NCBI GenBank assembly: GCA_010405405.1 | Contig: MU004231.1 | Span: 1,047,736 to 1,111,735, forward strand | Length of the DNA stretch: 64,000 nt | Origin: Microthyrium microscopicum | Lineage: Eukaryota; Ascomycota; Dothideomycetes; Microthyriales; Microthyriaceae | Direction: 5' to 3' | In this document: positions 47,454-58,264 of the stretch, piece after piece | Layout: each line of letters starts with the position of its first letter | Numbering within the stretch: the stretch's first letter is position 1 | Position numbers and translations under genes: made by a program | Notes under the pieces: generated by a model | Databases searched by the model: none | Told to the model about the DNA's origin: nothing | Seen by the model: only the letters and a program-made list of their open reading frames with translations

Positions 47454-48470
47454 AAGAGAATCGAGTAAGGCTGCCCCAGCTTTCTTTTAGTGCGATGGCC
47501 TATTCATGCCGTGGAGAACACTCACATAAACGCCCGTGGATCAGGCGGCGGATGCTAGCACGACATGATAAATTGGCTAAGGATGCACATATATATCCAC
47601 AGTCAGCAAAGTTCGTCTCGGCTATGTTGGTAAGAGCAGTCCACAAAAGCTCTGCAGGCGTATACCAATATGCCGCGTGTTGATGAGCTGCGCCATCAGC
47701 TCGGCTGGAGGCGTTTGCTTAGATGGATGCATTGAGTGAGAGGTGGATTTCCTGGTAGGCAAAAGGCTCAGAGGGGGCTTGGGCTTCCCAAGACTTCATC
47801 GTGCACGCATCCTGGATTCACCGGTGACAAGACATACAACGCGGCCCTGAAAAGAGCAGTGTACCGCACGAGGGCGATGACCGACTCCAGGATATGCGGC
47901 CTCGTTCGTCCTGGGTTGGGTGTCCTGTGAGAACATATCGTTCAGATGACCTTGGGGCTCCCTTGTTGTGCTACGAGGCTGACGGGTTCATGATGAGCAG
48001 TTGTGGCAGCGACATGAATCACCTGAAGCCCAACGAAGTGCATGAACAGATCAGCGTCAATGACAGTCTCACTTGACCTGAGGCGAAGCAGCGTCTCCTT
48101 GAAAAGCATGACACGTAGTACTAGTATACAAGAGGCGCAATCGCCTCTGCAGCACGGAATGACCCAGGAGTCTGCCACTGGGAGCTGGATATGTGCCAAA
48201 ACCCGGTCATTACACGAAACATCGCCAGCCACTGAACCGTCACGAGAAGGAGGTGTCATCTAGCACTGCCGAGCATCTATGGACTCCAATGATAGTCAGG
48301 CACGTAATGAAGCCTCTGTGCATGTATTGGTATATATGCCTTCTTCTCACCTGTGATGCATGAAGTCCATCTCGTTCACGGAATACTTCAACTACCACTC
48401 TTGATTCCTGCCTTCTTCTTTGTGTGCTGAACTTCCTCGCCAGCGGAACTCTGCCTTCATTCTCGCTGTC
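47454..48470. other. Intergenic, nothing recognised
   Basis: Normal composition with only short frames on both strands, none with a recognisable domain. No dyad motif is present. Confidence 0.35.
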
Positions 48471-48475
48471 TCACT

Positions 48476-49308
48476 ATGTGTCTCGCTACAGTTGCAACTT
48501 GTGGCCATTGCCAGCAAGAATCCTGCTGCGCGGTCAATATCTGCGCTGAAGCGAAACGATTGGGAATGATACATATTGCCAAGTCCATTCCAGAGAATCG
48601 CCCGACCATTGAAATCGCAAATACTCAAACAGATAATCCTTTCCTCAAGGTTTACCCGGTAATGGAACAAGAGCGCATTCAAGTCTCGCGCTGCAGTCAT
48701 TGCGACGGGACGTCTGTTTTGAAGCAAGGACTTTTGCGTGCGGAAGAGGCCCAGCAACAGCCCGCTACAAATGATTTGGCGAACGCTTTGGACGCATTCT
48801 TCGGCTTTGACGTGAACCGTAAGTGGTGTGCCGAGTTGATAAGCAATCTGCTAATAAATCAGTATTGCGCTTGATTCTACCAAAGCTAAATGAGCTTTCA
48901 CATCATACGAACTGGCTGAGGAGAGAGAACATGGCCCTGAAAAAGGACAGTCTGATCCTCAAGAAGTGTCTTGATATCCATAGAAGAGATATCTATCAGC
49001 TCAAAGGTTCTCAGATCTTCCGGCATGTTGGAGAGCATGATGATAGACTTGATGAGGTTGATGAAGAGCTTGACGATTTAAAGGCAATACTTGAGAAGCA
49101 TTCAAAGAGAATTCAACATTATGAGGACTTGGAGAATGCAAAGGAGAACATACGAACTGATGATTGGAAAGCAACACTTGAAAATCACTCAAAGAGGATT
49201 GAACAGCTTGAATGCCTAGAAGGCGCAATGGAGAAGATGAAAATTGATGAGGCCAAGACAGACGCGACCGATGAGGTAGAGTGGGAACATGCTAGTTTCA
49301 TGGAATGA
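48476..49308 (+). CDS. Cys-rich N-terminus plus C-terminal coiled-coil repeat protein
   Basis: Exon 1 is 48476-48818 and exon 2 is 48863-49308, with a 44-bp intron (GTAAGT...ATCAG), giving 262 aa. The N-terminus carries CGHCQQESCC and later CSHCDG, spaced like a zinc-binding module. The C-terminal half is a coiled coil with two copies of an about 33-residue repeat built on KAxLExHSKRIxxxExLExA. No stops, and no family recognised. It lacks an upstream GGTCC dyad. It may act as a scaffold or oligomerising nuclear protein, which is inference only. Confidence 0.6.
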
Positions 49309-49504
49309 CCAGATGCGCGCATCATGTTATTTGAGCTTTGGGAGGCGGAAGATGTTGTCTAGTTACTTATGGGAGTTTGGCATCTAAATGGCAGTTGATT
49401 TGAACAGTACTATGCTTCACCGGGCTCGGCTGCCTCAGGCCATCCCCTCATTCTCTCCTTGCCCAACTTCAGCCGCTCAGGGCCAACACCAACACAAAAT
49501 TTCA

Positions 49505-52500
49505 TCAGCTGAGTTTGAGGAGTTTTCTTGCACTTTGTGGCACCTCAGAATCGTTTTCGTTACTGCCGTTTCCGTTGCTGCCTTTGCCATTGCTATCGTT
49601 GCCATTGTTAAGTTCCCACTTTGGAATCAAGTATAGTGTATTCTCGCCATCTGCAATGGCATCCTCAAAACACGTCCCTACCTTTACCATTCGCTCATCT
49701 TTGGTATATGTGTATATAGGTTCATGCTTCCTCATATATTTTACCACAAATCGCTCAAGCTCACTCGTGTCGGAAGGGTCTACGGAAAGAGTTTGTAGTA
49801 ATCTCCATTTTCCGTGATCCCTAATTTTGAAATGTATATCAACCGGCCGTTGTGTTGGTGTTTTCAGATTCGACGTGGAGGTTGAGGTGTCTCCTGCTGC
49901 TACAGCCTGAAGCTCCTGGGGAATGGCCTGCTCACCTATGTCTTCTTGGATCTGCGGCACCGAAGCTGAACTGCGACTTTCTGCCGTTTGTTGAGTCACC
50001 GATTCCGCGAGCTTGCTGAAATCAATCCTCGTCGCTCGCTTTCGGTTCTTTTGAATCGCGCTAGGAGAACTTGTAGTCTGCTTCTTGTCACTTTTGTCTC
50101 TTGCAGGGTTCGGTTGCTAATTGCCGCGCTCCTCTGCTTTTTTCTTCCTCTTTTGCTCCATCCTTGTGAGCCTCTCCTGTTCGACTTTCTGCCTTTCTTG
50201 TTCAAGTCGCAATAGCTCGAGCCTTTCGTCCTCCTCCTGCCTCTCTTGTTCAAGCCGTACTTGCTCGAGCCTGTCCTGCTCGGCCTGCCTCTCTTGTTCA
50301 AGCCGTACTTGCTCGAGCCTGTCCTGCTCNNNNNNNNNNNNNNNNNNNNNNNNNNNNNNNNNNNNNNNNNNNNNNNNNNNNNNNNNNNNNNNNNNNNNNN
50401 NNNNNNNNNNNNNNNNNNNNNNNNNNNNNNNNNNNNNNNNNNNNNNNNNNNNNNNNNNNNNNNNNNNNNNNNNNNNNNNNNNNNNNNNNNNNNNNNNNNN
50501 NNNNCTCTCTTGTTCAAGCCGTACTTGCTCGAGCCTGTCCTGCTCGGCCTGCCTCTCTTGTTCAAGCCGCAATTGCTCAAGCCTGTCCTGCTCCTTCTGC
50601 TTCTCTTGTTCAAGCCTTACTTGCTCGAGCCTCTCTTCTTCGGCTTTCTGCCTCTCTTGTTCAAGCCGCACTTGCTCAAGCCTCACTTGCTCAAGCCTTT
50701 GCCTTTCTTGCTCTTCACGCCTTTTCTGTTCGAGTCTCCCCTGTTCCTCCCTTGCTAATCGTGCTCTCCATTGCTCCTGCTCTTGTCTATTCTGTTCCAC
50801 CAGTCTTCCCTGCTCTTCCTCAATAAGTTTCTCAAGCTTCTCGCGTAAGGCGCGATTAGGCTTTCCAAAGAAAGCAAAATACACAGATCGTCGGATAAAG
50901 AAAGAGGTTACTTCATCACTTTAATCCTCGCGAATGCTGTATAACTTCTCTAGAAACAGGGACGATTTGTCAGCTCTATATATCCCGGTCTGTAGGATTC
51001 CTTTTCTTTTCAGTGTCTTCAGGTAGCCTTCGAAATCCATCATAGTTTCGTCCTCTCTTTTTTCGGCCGTAGAGAAGAATCTGACCATCTATTCCACGAA
51101 GTTTGCAAAAGCGGCATCATCATATTTATATCGGGTTGGGTCCCGAGCCTTAAGAAGAGCTTTACGAGCAATCTCCTCATCAAGGAAACGCTAAATCTAG
51201 TAACGAATCTCCTCAGACTCAAATCCTAGACGGTAGGCAAGAGAGGCGAACTCGCACCCAATGCGTTCGTTTGGTTAACTCCTCAGTTTTGCTACCAGAC
51301 TGTCATCCTCTTTCTCAAGGAGCATTTCGAGGTAATCACGCATAGCGCTAATCCATATCTGCAAGACTCCCAGTTCAAGTCGATCTAACCTGTTTCCTGG
51401 TATTGATATAAAAGTTGATCCCAATCGCTGAATGATGCACCAGTCAGTCTCTTGATTGCCATCTAAGAAGATCCTTTCCAGGGCAGATGGCACAGTTTCA
51501 TCCGGCCATAGTTCCACCAGGGCTTTCACACAATCGGCTAGACCTTTCAAATAGTAAACATCTACGAAAAAGCTTAAGAGAGACAGAATTAGACGGTCGG
51601 TCGTCTCAGATAGTATATCTGTCCATATTGCTTCGCGTTCTCGCTCGGTAAACGCGCCGAATATTTTACCGTCTCGCAATTAACCGTATAGAGATAGGCG
51701 ATCTGACCTGCAAGCGCCAGGGGCTTTAAGCTCAAGAGCTTTCACGTCAGCCCGACTCACCTTTAGCATCGCTTGCCTATCTCCTCGAAAGATTTTCGTC
51801 CAGAATTCCCTAATGTTGTCATCCAGATAGGATAGCATCAACTAAAAGGTCAGTACATCCACGTAGTCATCCGGAAGAAGTCTTACCTCATGGCATTTCA
51901 TCCCGAAAACCTTGTGCGTTAAGCCCAAGCTCATTCCTCCCCCAAGCCCAGGGACGTCCAGCTGAATGTCGAACGCTGCCCTGAAGTCAGGATTTCGGAT
52001 AATCTGCTTCATATTATCGGATTTATGGCTAGATATTCCATGCAAAAGAGCCCACCATCGGCTTTCAAAGTACGGGTTCCCTCCACCTCCATATCCTTGG
52101 TATTCTCGGATTTTGCGGTATATCTCGCCATCATCCGGTTTTTTTTCACATGAATATTCTTCAATCAGGGTTGTCTTGAGATCGTCACTAAGATCTGTAT
52201 ATACTTGGTGAGATATGTACGCAGGTTCGGAGATGGGAGCATACCTGAATCATACAAGTCGACCGTCCATCGTGTGGTTCCACGAGAAGCTTTAGCCGCA
52301 AGAGCTCGATGCTGGCCACGGAGGCAACTCAGAAGGAATCCAGCTGTGAATTCAAGCTGCAGGTGTCCATCACGCGCTTCAAGCAGTGCTTCCGATGAGA
52401 TATTCGAACGCTCCAGTGCGGCATCTAGCTGGTCCTGTCGTATCACAGCAGGAATGTGGTTGAAAATATCCCAATCACGACAACCTTTCTGCTTTTTGAA

Positions 52501-52677
52501 CAGTTTCTCGAGCCTTTCGGTATTCTTTTCGTCTTCGTCTCTTATCTTTTTGAATGGAAAGTCCAGGACCGCAATATCAACGCTTGCTGTGCCTCTGAAC
52601 TTGGTACTGAGCTCTTCGGCAAGCCTTCGCTCCTGTTCAACAAATCGTCGCCGTGACATCTGGACATCAACGTTCAA
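49505..52677 (-). pseudogene. DUF3723 family protein, RIP-damaged
   Basis: From the 52677 start: SVDIAVLDFPFKKIR, RLEKLFKKQKGCRDWD, NHIPAVIRQDQLDAAL, CLRGQHRALAAKA and RWTVDLYDS, then a 50-bp intron, EEYSCEKKPDDGEIYRKIRE and GGGNPYFESRWWALL, a second intron, FWTKIFRGDRQAMLKV and SVYFAFFGKPN. A long Glu/Gln/Arg repeat region follows, then a C-terminal domain with VDIHFKIRDHGKWR and IADGENTLYLIP. This order is typical of DUF3723 proteins, a family repeatedly found in fungal Starship elements; its function is unknown. About six in-frame TAA/TAG codons between 50.1 and 51.7 kb all fit CAA, CAG or TGG changes. 175 Ns fall in the repeat region. A GGTCC palindrome lies about 75 bp upstream. Confidence 0.78.
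50170..50720. repeat. 45-bp coding minisatellite with assembly gap (Ns 50330-50504)
   Basis: Tandem units of 45 bp encode QDRLEQVRLEQERQA on the minus strand inside the DUF3723 gene. The 175-N gap lies within identical units, so the true copy number is unknown. Plus-strand frames across it (LFKPYLLEPVLL, SCSSRTCSSL) are shadows. Confidence 0.85.
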
Positions 52678-52750
52678 AAGTACAATGACTCCGAGCTACT
52701 CCTTCCATAAGCACGATATAAAGCTCACTCTTCCTACCCAACGACCAGCC

Positions 52751-52782
52751 CTTAGGGGGGTCCAAAACCGGGACCCCCTAAG
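52751..52782. promoter_or_regulatory. Best palindromic copy of the dyad motif, divergent promoter
   Basis: The core GGTCC-AAAACCG-GGACC is flanked by CTTAGGGGG (52751-52759) and CCCCCTAAG (52774-52782), making a near-perfect 32-bp inverted repeat. It lies 75 bp from the DUF3723 start (minus) and 100 bp from the pseudokinase start (plus). Confidence 0.75.
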
Positions 52783-52882
52783 ATGGCTTTTTAGGATCGC
52801 TCGAGCCCAGTTCTCTAAGCCTCTAGCTAGCTATTCTATATTCTCTACCGGTCACGTAGCACCGCCAAATATCAATTTCGCG

Positions 52883-54114
52883 ATGGATTCTCTCTCTGAA
52901 AAACGGCGAACACAGATAGACTTCAGAAGACTAAGACCCGGTCCACGCCCCCAAAACAGCGTGCCCCTCGGGAACATTAAAGAGCTTAGAGATGAAGAGG
53001 AATATCATCGTATTAACGATTCAAGGCTCAAAGAAAGTCCCGTAAACATTTTACACCGGAAGATAACTCAAGAGATTGGAGTAGCTCGTACCACAAACTC
53101 GAAAGAAGTTAAGCTTCCCGAAGTTACCCCATCCGGCGTCAGTGATCATGAGTATTTGAAACCAGCATTTGACTCCCCGTGGCAGAAGTACGAAAAGTTA
53201 CATGACATTCGACTTGGGGCGGATAACCTCTACGTCACAGTGGCCGATCGCAAAGATACACACTGGAAGTCCAAGACGCGAAATGATCCTTTCCTAACCC
53301 TGGCCTTGGTGAGGAGTTTCGTAGGATCGAACTTTGAAAATAAGATTCGGGAGTTTCAGCAGATACAGCACGTGGGCATCGTCTCGGTCCTTGAGATTTT
53401 TAGGTCTCAGAGCTCTGACGAAACTCATCACGTCGTTTTCGAATACATGGCGTATTCCCTCCACTACGTTGCCGGTAATCCTCTCCTTGATGAGAAACGG
53501 CTGGCTGCTATAGTCGCACAGGTAAGATGTCCCTAGCGAGTAGCTATCCTCGAAGTAACTGACAGCAACAGATCATCCATGTGTTCAAATACCTGTCATC
53601 ATTACAGGCATTGGATCATGGTTCGTTGACTTGCGCTAAGCACGGGCTGTTGACCTGCTCAAGCATCCTCATTCATCCATGCGGAGATGTCAAAATTCGT
53701 CACCCACTCCTATCAAATCATTTGTCTCCCGAAGAACGCGCCATTAGCAAGGAATGTTGTGAATTGCGACCTCATAGCAACATAGAATCTCGATACATCA
53801 GAGCATTAGGCATGACTATTATGGAGTTGATGCAAGGCTACCCCAGAGAGGACGGAGCTGTTGGTGTCGAAGATCTATATCGTTGGCCGTCTGACTGCAA
53901 CGCTGTCAGTTTCCTCTCTACAACAGTTACCGCCACTTCATTGCTTGAATTGACAAAGGTAAGTCGATTCTACCAATCAAGCCCCAGTTTGTACCAGTCT
54001 AATGTTCCGTAGCATCCGCTGTTGCGCCTGCCTTGGCGGAAGGAAATGCTCCAAGGGCTGGTGGCTTTCGTGTCCGTAGGGACCCGCATCGGCACCAGGT
54101 ATCCATCTAAATAA
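52883..54114 (+). CDS. Protein kinase-like protein, probable pseudokinase (three exons)
   Basis: Exons 52883-53521, 53572-53958 and 54013-54114 (introns 50 and 54 bp, all phase 0) give 375 aa. The kinase fold is visible as FLTLALVRSF, IQHVGIVSVLEIF, HHVVFEYMAYSLHYVAGNPL (hinge and helix D), LSSLQALDHGSLTCAKHG (where HxDLxxxN is expected), SILIHPCGDVKIR, LGMTIMELMQGY and HPLLRLPW at the end. The catalytic Asp of HRD and the DFG Asp are absent, as in a group of fungal kinase-like proteins with the GxxGVxDLxRW signature seen here. Likely non-catalytic. No in-frame stops. Shares its divergent promoter with the DUF3723 gene. Confidence 0.75.
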
Positions 54115-54220
54115 TAAGACAGAATTGCTTAAACTCAATCGAAGTTTGCCACATTCGTTACGTATCAATATCACGGAACGACTTCTAAAGTGTGCCGCAA
54201 GTCGTTTGGCTAGGTGCGAG

Positions 54221-54279
54221 GGTGTCCAAAACCGGGCCCCTTTACTTCACGGCACTCATGGTCCCAAATCTGGACCCCC
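54221..54279. promoter_or_regulatory. Two dyad motifs upstream of the ferric reductase
   Basis: GGTGTCCAAAACCGGGCCCC (54221-54240) and GGTCCCAAATCTGGACCCCC (54260-54279), 85-145 bp upstream of the ATG at 54366. Confidence 0.7.
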
Positions 54280-54365
54280 TGACATGCCTAAGCTCCAAAG
54301 CGTATATTTCCCATGTCAACCTCTGTTTTCATGTCCTATGATCATACTGACCCTTCCTCTCAATT

Positions 54366-56156
54366 ATGGATGTTACACAGGCGTATGCTATAGCCGCTGG
54401 CTGTGGCCTTTTCTGCCTTCTGCTCTTCAGAACCCGTCATTTGATGAAGTCGCTCTTGAAAACCGTAGAACTCAGAACTTCACAATTTCTCATCTACCCG
54501 CAGCTGGTTCGTCGGCACCGATACCTTGGTCCTTGGAGTTGGGCTGGATTGTTGGTACCGGCCGGTTATATCGCCGTAAACATGTTTTGCGTTGGCTTCA
54601 AAGCCTCATCTCTGCGCGTGGCCAGCTTACGAGCTGCGGATCTGGCCTTGATTAACTTGATACCAGCCTTCGCCAGTCTTCACTTGAACTTTCCAGCGGA
54701 TGTACTTGGGCTGACACTGAAAACATATCGTAGATTCCATCGTGTACTTGGAGCCATGTCATGTTGCCTGCTAGCCTTTCACGTGTTTACCAGCTTAGCC
54801 AGCAGAACACCCTTCCCCTTGGACCAAATGGAGAATCTATGGGGGCTCATTGTAAGCATTTCATCTCCCATTACTCATCAAAATCTAACCTATGACAGGG
54901 AGCTTCATCTGTCGGTCTCCTCTTTCTCCTTTCTACACCTTTTCTTCGCAGATTATTCTACGAAGTTTACCTCCGTATCCATCAGTTACTAGCTGTCCTT
55001 CTCATGTATTCGATTTGGCAGCACTTGCGGCTGAAACTATGGCCTGAACAGTTTCATCCCCCTCAACTGTACGTCTATATTTCAGTATGGACATTTCTCG
55101 TCCTGTCACTTCTCCAATTTGGGGCAATAATCTACAGAAATTGGCCAGTACGCTCGGCATATTCCCGAGCTTATATCTCTCACGTCGATGATACGGTCAA
55201 GATACGCTTGAAACTATCTCGACATTTGAGAGTTGAACCAGGGCAATATATCTCTTTGTGGATGCCGACGATGAGCTTTTGGTCTTTTCTGCAAAGTCAT
55301 CCGTTTACGGTAACTTCGTGGGCAGAAGGAAAGCAGGACTCGTTAGATCTCCTCATAGAACCCCGCGGAGGCTTCACACAAAGACTTCTTCTCAATAGCA
55401 AAGCGGCTCGAAAAGCTGGGGGCAGACTTCAACCACGTCTAGCTCTGTTCACCGGCCCGTATGGGACTAGTGCGTCCGTTAATCGATACGAGACGGTCGT
55501 CATGGTAGCTAGTGGTTTTGGCATAGCTGGGCAGCTACCTTACCTCAAGAAACTGATATACGGGTACAACACTTGCACAACTAGAACTCGACGAGTCCAT
55601 CTGGTGTGGCAATTGGAAACGATTGGTAAGCCTCCAAACTCATCCATTGCGAAAACCTAACTCACATTGGTAGACATTGGAATTGCAGCACAATCCTACC
55701 TGAACGACGCTTTAACAGACGATCTGTTAGATGACGGCAATGTAAGCAACACAGATTATATCGATAACATACGTACTGACGAGAGCTAGATCCTTGGCAT
55801 CTCGATATATATCAAGATTGGGAAACTAGACAGTGCTTCCTGGGGACGCCGTGCTGTGTGGTATAATGGATCTGCAGATCTTCGCGCGATCTTACAAGAT
55901 GAGATGTCAGGGAAGTACATCAATAGGATGCAAGGTGAGGAACGAGGATCAATGCTAGTCATAGGTAAGTGTGCAACCAACTCAATTGACAAACTACTAA
56001 TGCCGTATAGCTTCGGCAACGGATGAAATGAGAGACAATCTACGGGAAATAGTCCGTGGTCATTTGAAAGACAAAGTCCGCCTACTGGAACTAGAATACC
56101 AGCCGGTGACATCGGAAAGCGTAGCATCAAAGGCCACGGAAAAGTCATGGCGGTGA
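54366..56156 (+). CDS. Ferric reductase / NADPH oxidase-like transmembrane oxidoreductase (five exons)
   Basis: Exons 54366-54851, 54899-55625, 55674-55741, 55790-55964 and 56011-56156 give 533 aa with every intron in phase. Two H-x13-H pairs (H125/H139 and H190/H204) are the bis-haem ligands of the FRE/NOX family. The FAD-binding HPFTVTSW is at about 296 and the nucleotide-binding GPYG at about 348, followed by VVMVASGFGIAGQLPYLKKL for NADPH. The enzyme moves electrons from NADPH across the membrane to extracellular ferric chelates. It is shorter than most FREs (600-700 aa). No damage seen. FRE genes are known Starship companions, which fits the DUF3723 gene two genes away. Confidence 0.85.
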
Positions 56157-56378
56157 TTAATGGGAAGGCAATGAACCGCGATAGCTAGCTTGATTGTTTG
56201 ATTTGTCAGTCTTCGTAGGTAACCAATTAGTTCGATCCTAGAATGTAATGTGCAAGTCCATGTTGTTCGCAAACCTTTGTGCTCCAGATACTAGTCTAGC
56301 GATGATGCCGTTTCTACTACCGTGATTCACTGTAACGATAGGATTTCAGATTGATCGTAACTTCTCTACTGTACTGCA

Positions 56379-56482
56379 GGGTCCAGTTTCGGACCACTCG
56401 GGATAAACGTGGTTATGGTGGCGAAGCCAGGCTTGACAGTTCGCGGTCTTGGCATTCAAAAGGGGCCGAAACTGGGACCACC
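56379..56482. promoter_or_regulatory. Two dyad motifs with no assigned downstream gene
   Basis: GGGTCCAGTTTCGGACCA (56379-56396) and GGGGCCGAAACTGGGACC (about 56462-56479). The next plus-strand sequence is the minisatellite at 56.7 kb, whose open frames may belong to an unrecognised gene. Confidence 0.6.
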
Positions 56483-56689
56483 TCCACGATATAAAAAAAT
56501 CCGTGTTCTTTCAATAATGCGGTCAAATCAAATCAAAGCCTTGAAATGCATAGAACAACACATAAGCTAGCCAGATTGCAATAATGCATAAGGAAACTAC
56601 TAGAGGAAGTAAACCAACCGAATGAGTAAACATAGAGATGTGAACGAGATGTGAACGAGTCGACGGAGCTTCGCGAGTTGAAGCTGAGT

Positions 56690-56965
56690 CGGGCTCTCCA
56701 CGGAGCTCCTCTCTCCTCGAAGAGTCTCTCCACAGAGATATTCTCTCCTTGAAGATCATCTCTCCTCGGCTGTTCTCTCCATGGAGAGAGTCTCTCCTTG
56801 GAGAATCTCTCCGCAGAGCTCTTCTCTCCACGGAGAGGTCTCTCCACGGAGAGGATCTCTCCACGAAGACATTCCCTCCTCGGAGACGTCTGTCCACGGA
56901 GAGAGTCTCTCCACGAAGAATCTCTCTCCATGAAGAATCTCTCCACGGACCTCATCCCTCCATGG
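56690..56965. repeat. Minisatellite with self-complementary units
   Basis: About 15 imperfect units of roughly 15-20 bp built on TCTCTCCACGGAGAG, where each unit is itself an inverted repeat (CTCTCC / GGAGAG). Frames stay open on both strands (MENLSAELFSPRRGLSTERI on plus; SVERPLRGEKSSAE on minus), so coding cannot be excluded. Confidence 0.7.
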
Positions 56966-56969
56966 CGAT

Positions 56970-57389
56970 CTATCATGTCATCATTCTCACGAGTACGCTT
57001 GATATCCGCTTATAAACAATCTTTTGCCTTGCACATCTCCAGTCCAATCCGAGTCTCATTTATCTGCTGTTCAGCAAAATTATGACACCGCGCGATCGCG
57101 AGCTTGCTAAGTATGGTGAACCACAGAATCCCTGAATTGGATCAGGTCAAGTCATGCAGCTATTCGGAGTTCTGTAACCTTGAGGCTGCGGAATTAGCTA
57201 GCACTATCTATTTAGCCAGTTGGGGTTCTAATTGTGTCTCTTTTCCAATTGCTTCTTGGGTTTCTGCTTATAACATGCTAAAGCACCGGAGATGGGATTG
57301 CGCACTGAAATGCTAGTATTGATCTCATTGAAAATATTTCGATACACGTGTAACACCTGAAACTCCCACCCTAGCAATTTATCTATAGA
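56970..57389. other. Intergenic, no supported gene
   Basis: A short plus-strand frame (57104-57316, 70 aa) has no recognisable features, and none of the frames links convincingly across the minisatellite. Confidence 0.35.
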
Positions 57390-57998
57390 TTATCCCATAT
57401 TCCTGCAAGTGACGGCTCCCAAAATCCTCCACATGAAGTTCACAATTCCCCATTCGCTGACCTTTCTCGCGCACAGTCTCTCGGCTTCCTGTCTGACTGC
57501 CTTGTCGAATTCGTCTGGCGACTCAATCAGAGTTATGCCGAAGCGTTCGCAAACTATCTGGACGTTGCCCTTCCGAAGAAACCCATCCGGACAGCAAACG
57601 ATCAATTTTCGGTCTTTCGCATGATGACCTAATTCCAGGAGAGTAATCGGGGATAGCTTTTCGGGGTGTGGGTCGAAGTACATAGCAATGATATCACATT
57701 GCTCAAGATGGTCCATTTCCCAGTCGACTTGTTCTTTGAATTTGGGGTTTGAGATATCTTGCTTCAGGTTGGGATCGAATTTGTTGCCTTCTTGGTCACA
57801 GCGTGGATTGTACACCACTATAGGCAAGTCTGAGAGCATCTCTGCCATCTTTCTCTGCCAGGGAGGGGCCGTCCCCATATTTATGCTCCCAGCGAGGAAG
57901 ATGGAACGAAGAGGCTTCTTGGCGAGCCTGGTTGGTGGTTGAACATGCTTGTTGAAAGGCTGTTGTTGGATCTTGGCCGGCATCCTTGGGGTGTGCAA
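57390..57998 (-). CDS. Nucleoside 2-deoxyribosyltransferase-like protein
   Basis: One exon, 202 aa. Key stretches: SIFLAGSINMGTAPPWQRKM, VVYNPRCDQEGN, FKEQVDWEMDHLEQCDIIAM, PITLLELGHHAKDRKLIVCC and CPDGFLRKGNVQIVCERFGI. This is the Nuc_deoxyri_tr2 pattern: the GSI loop, the acidic residues after WE, and the LLELG helix carrying the catalytic-type Glu. Members exchange or cleave the N-glycosidic bond of deoxynucleosides; related domains occur in nucleotide-based defence and in some fungal NLR proteins. About 36 residues precede the domain with no targeting signal. No stops. A dyad lies about 155 bp upstream. Confidence 0.78.
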   Translation of the reverse strand: MHTPRMPAKIQQQPFNKHVQPPTRLAKKPLRSIFLAGSINMGTAPPWQRKMAEMLSDLPIVVYNPRCDQEGNKFDPNLKQDISNPKFKEQVDWEMDHLEQCDIIAMYFDPHPEKLSPITLLELGHHAKDRKLIVCCPDGFLRKGNVQIVCERFGITLIESPDEFDKAVRQEAERLCARKVSEWGIVNFMWRILGAVTCRNMG

Positions 57999-58149
57999 GT
58001 GGATATTTGTAGATGTGATTTTTGACGGTTTGAGCTTCGTAGAGATTTTGGTTCTGAGTAATTATGAAGCTCTTAGATTTCGTCCAGTCCTTGCTCTTCT
58101 TATACTGACTCTGGCCTTCTGAAATCCTCGTCGTCGTGTGGCTTGCCCA

Positions 58150-58178
58150 CAGGGGTCCATTTCTGGGACCCCCTCTGG
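58150..58178. promoter_or_regulatory. Palindromic dyad motif
   Basis: GGGGTCC (58152-58158), spacer ATTTCTG, GGACCCCC, with CA and TCTGG edges. About 155-180 bp upstream of the minus-strand ATG at 57998. Confidence 0.7.
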
Positions 58179-58264
58179 TGATGACTCTCTGGTTCCTAAA
58201 AGGAGGCTGAGCAACACGGTAGCCAAATTAAACATCAGTAATCTTTCATTCATTGGCCTCATGT

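Noticed and set aside
50121-50924. Long plus-strand Ser/Cys-rich and Leu/Pro-rich frames
   Set aside because: Antisense shadows of the 45-bp repeat in the DUF3723 gene.
52205-52882. 5' extension of the pseudokinase frame upstream of 52883
   Set aside because: The extension is antisense to the DUF3723 coding exon and crosses the promoter palindrome; the ATG at 52883 is the better start.
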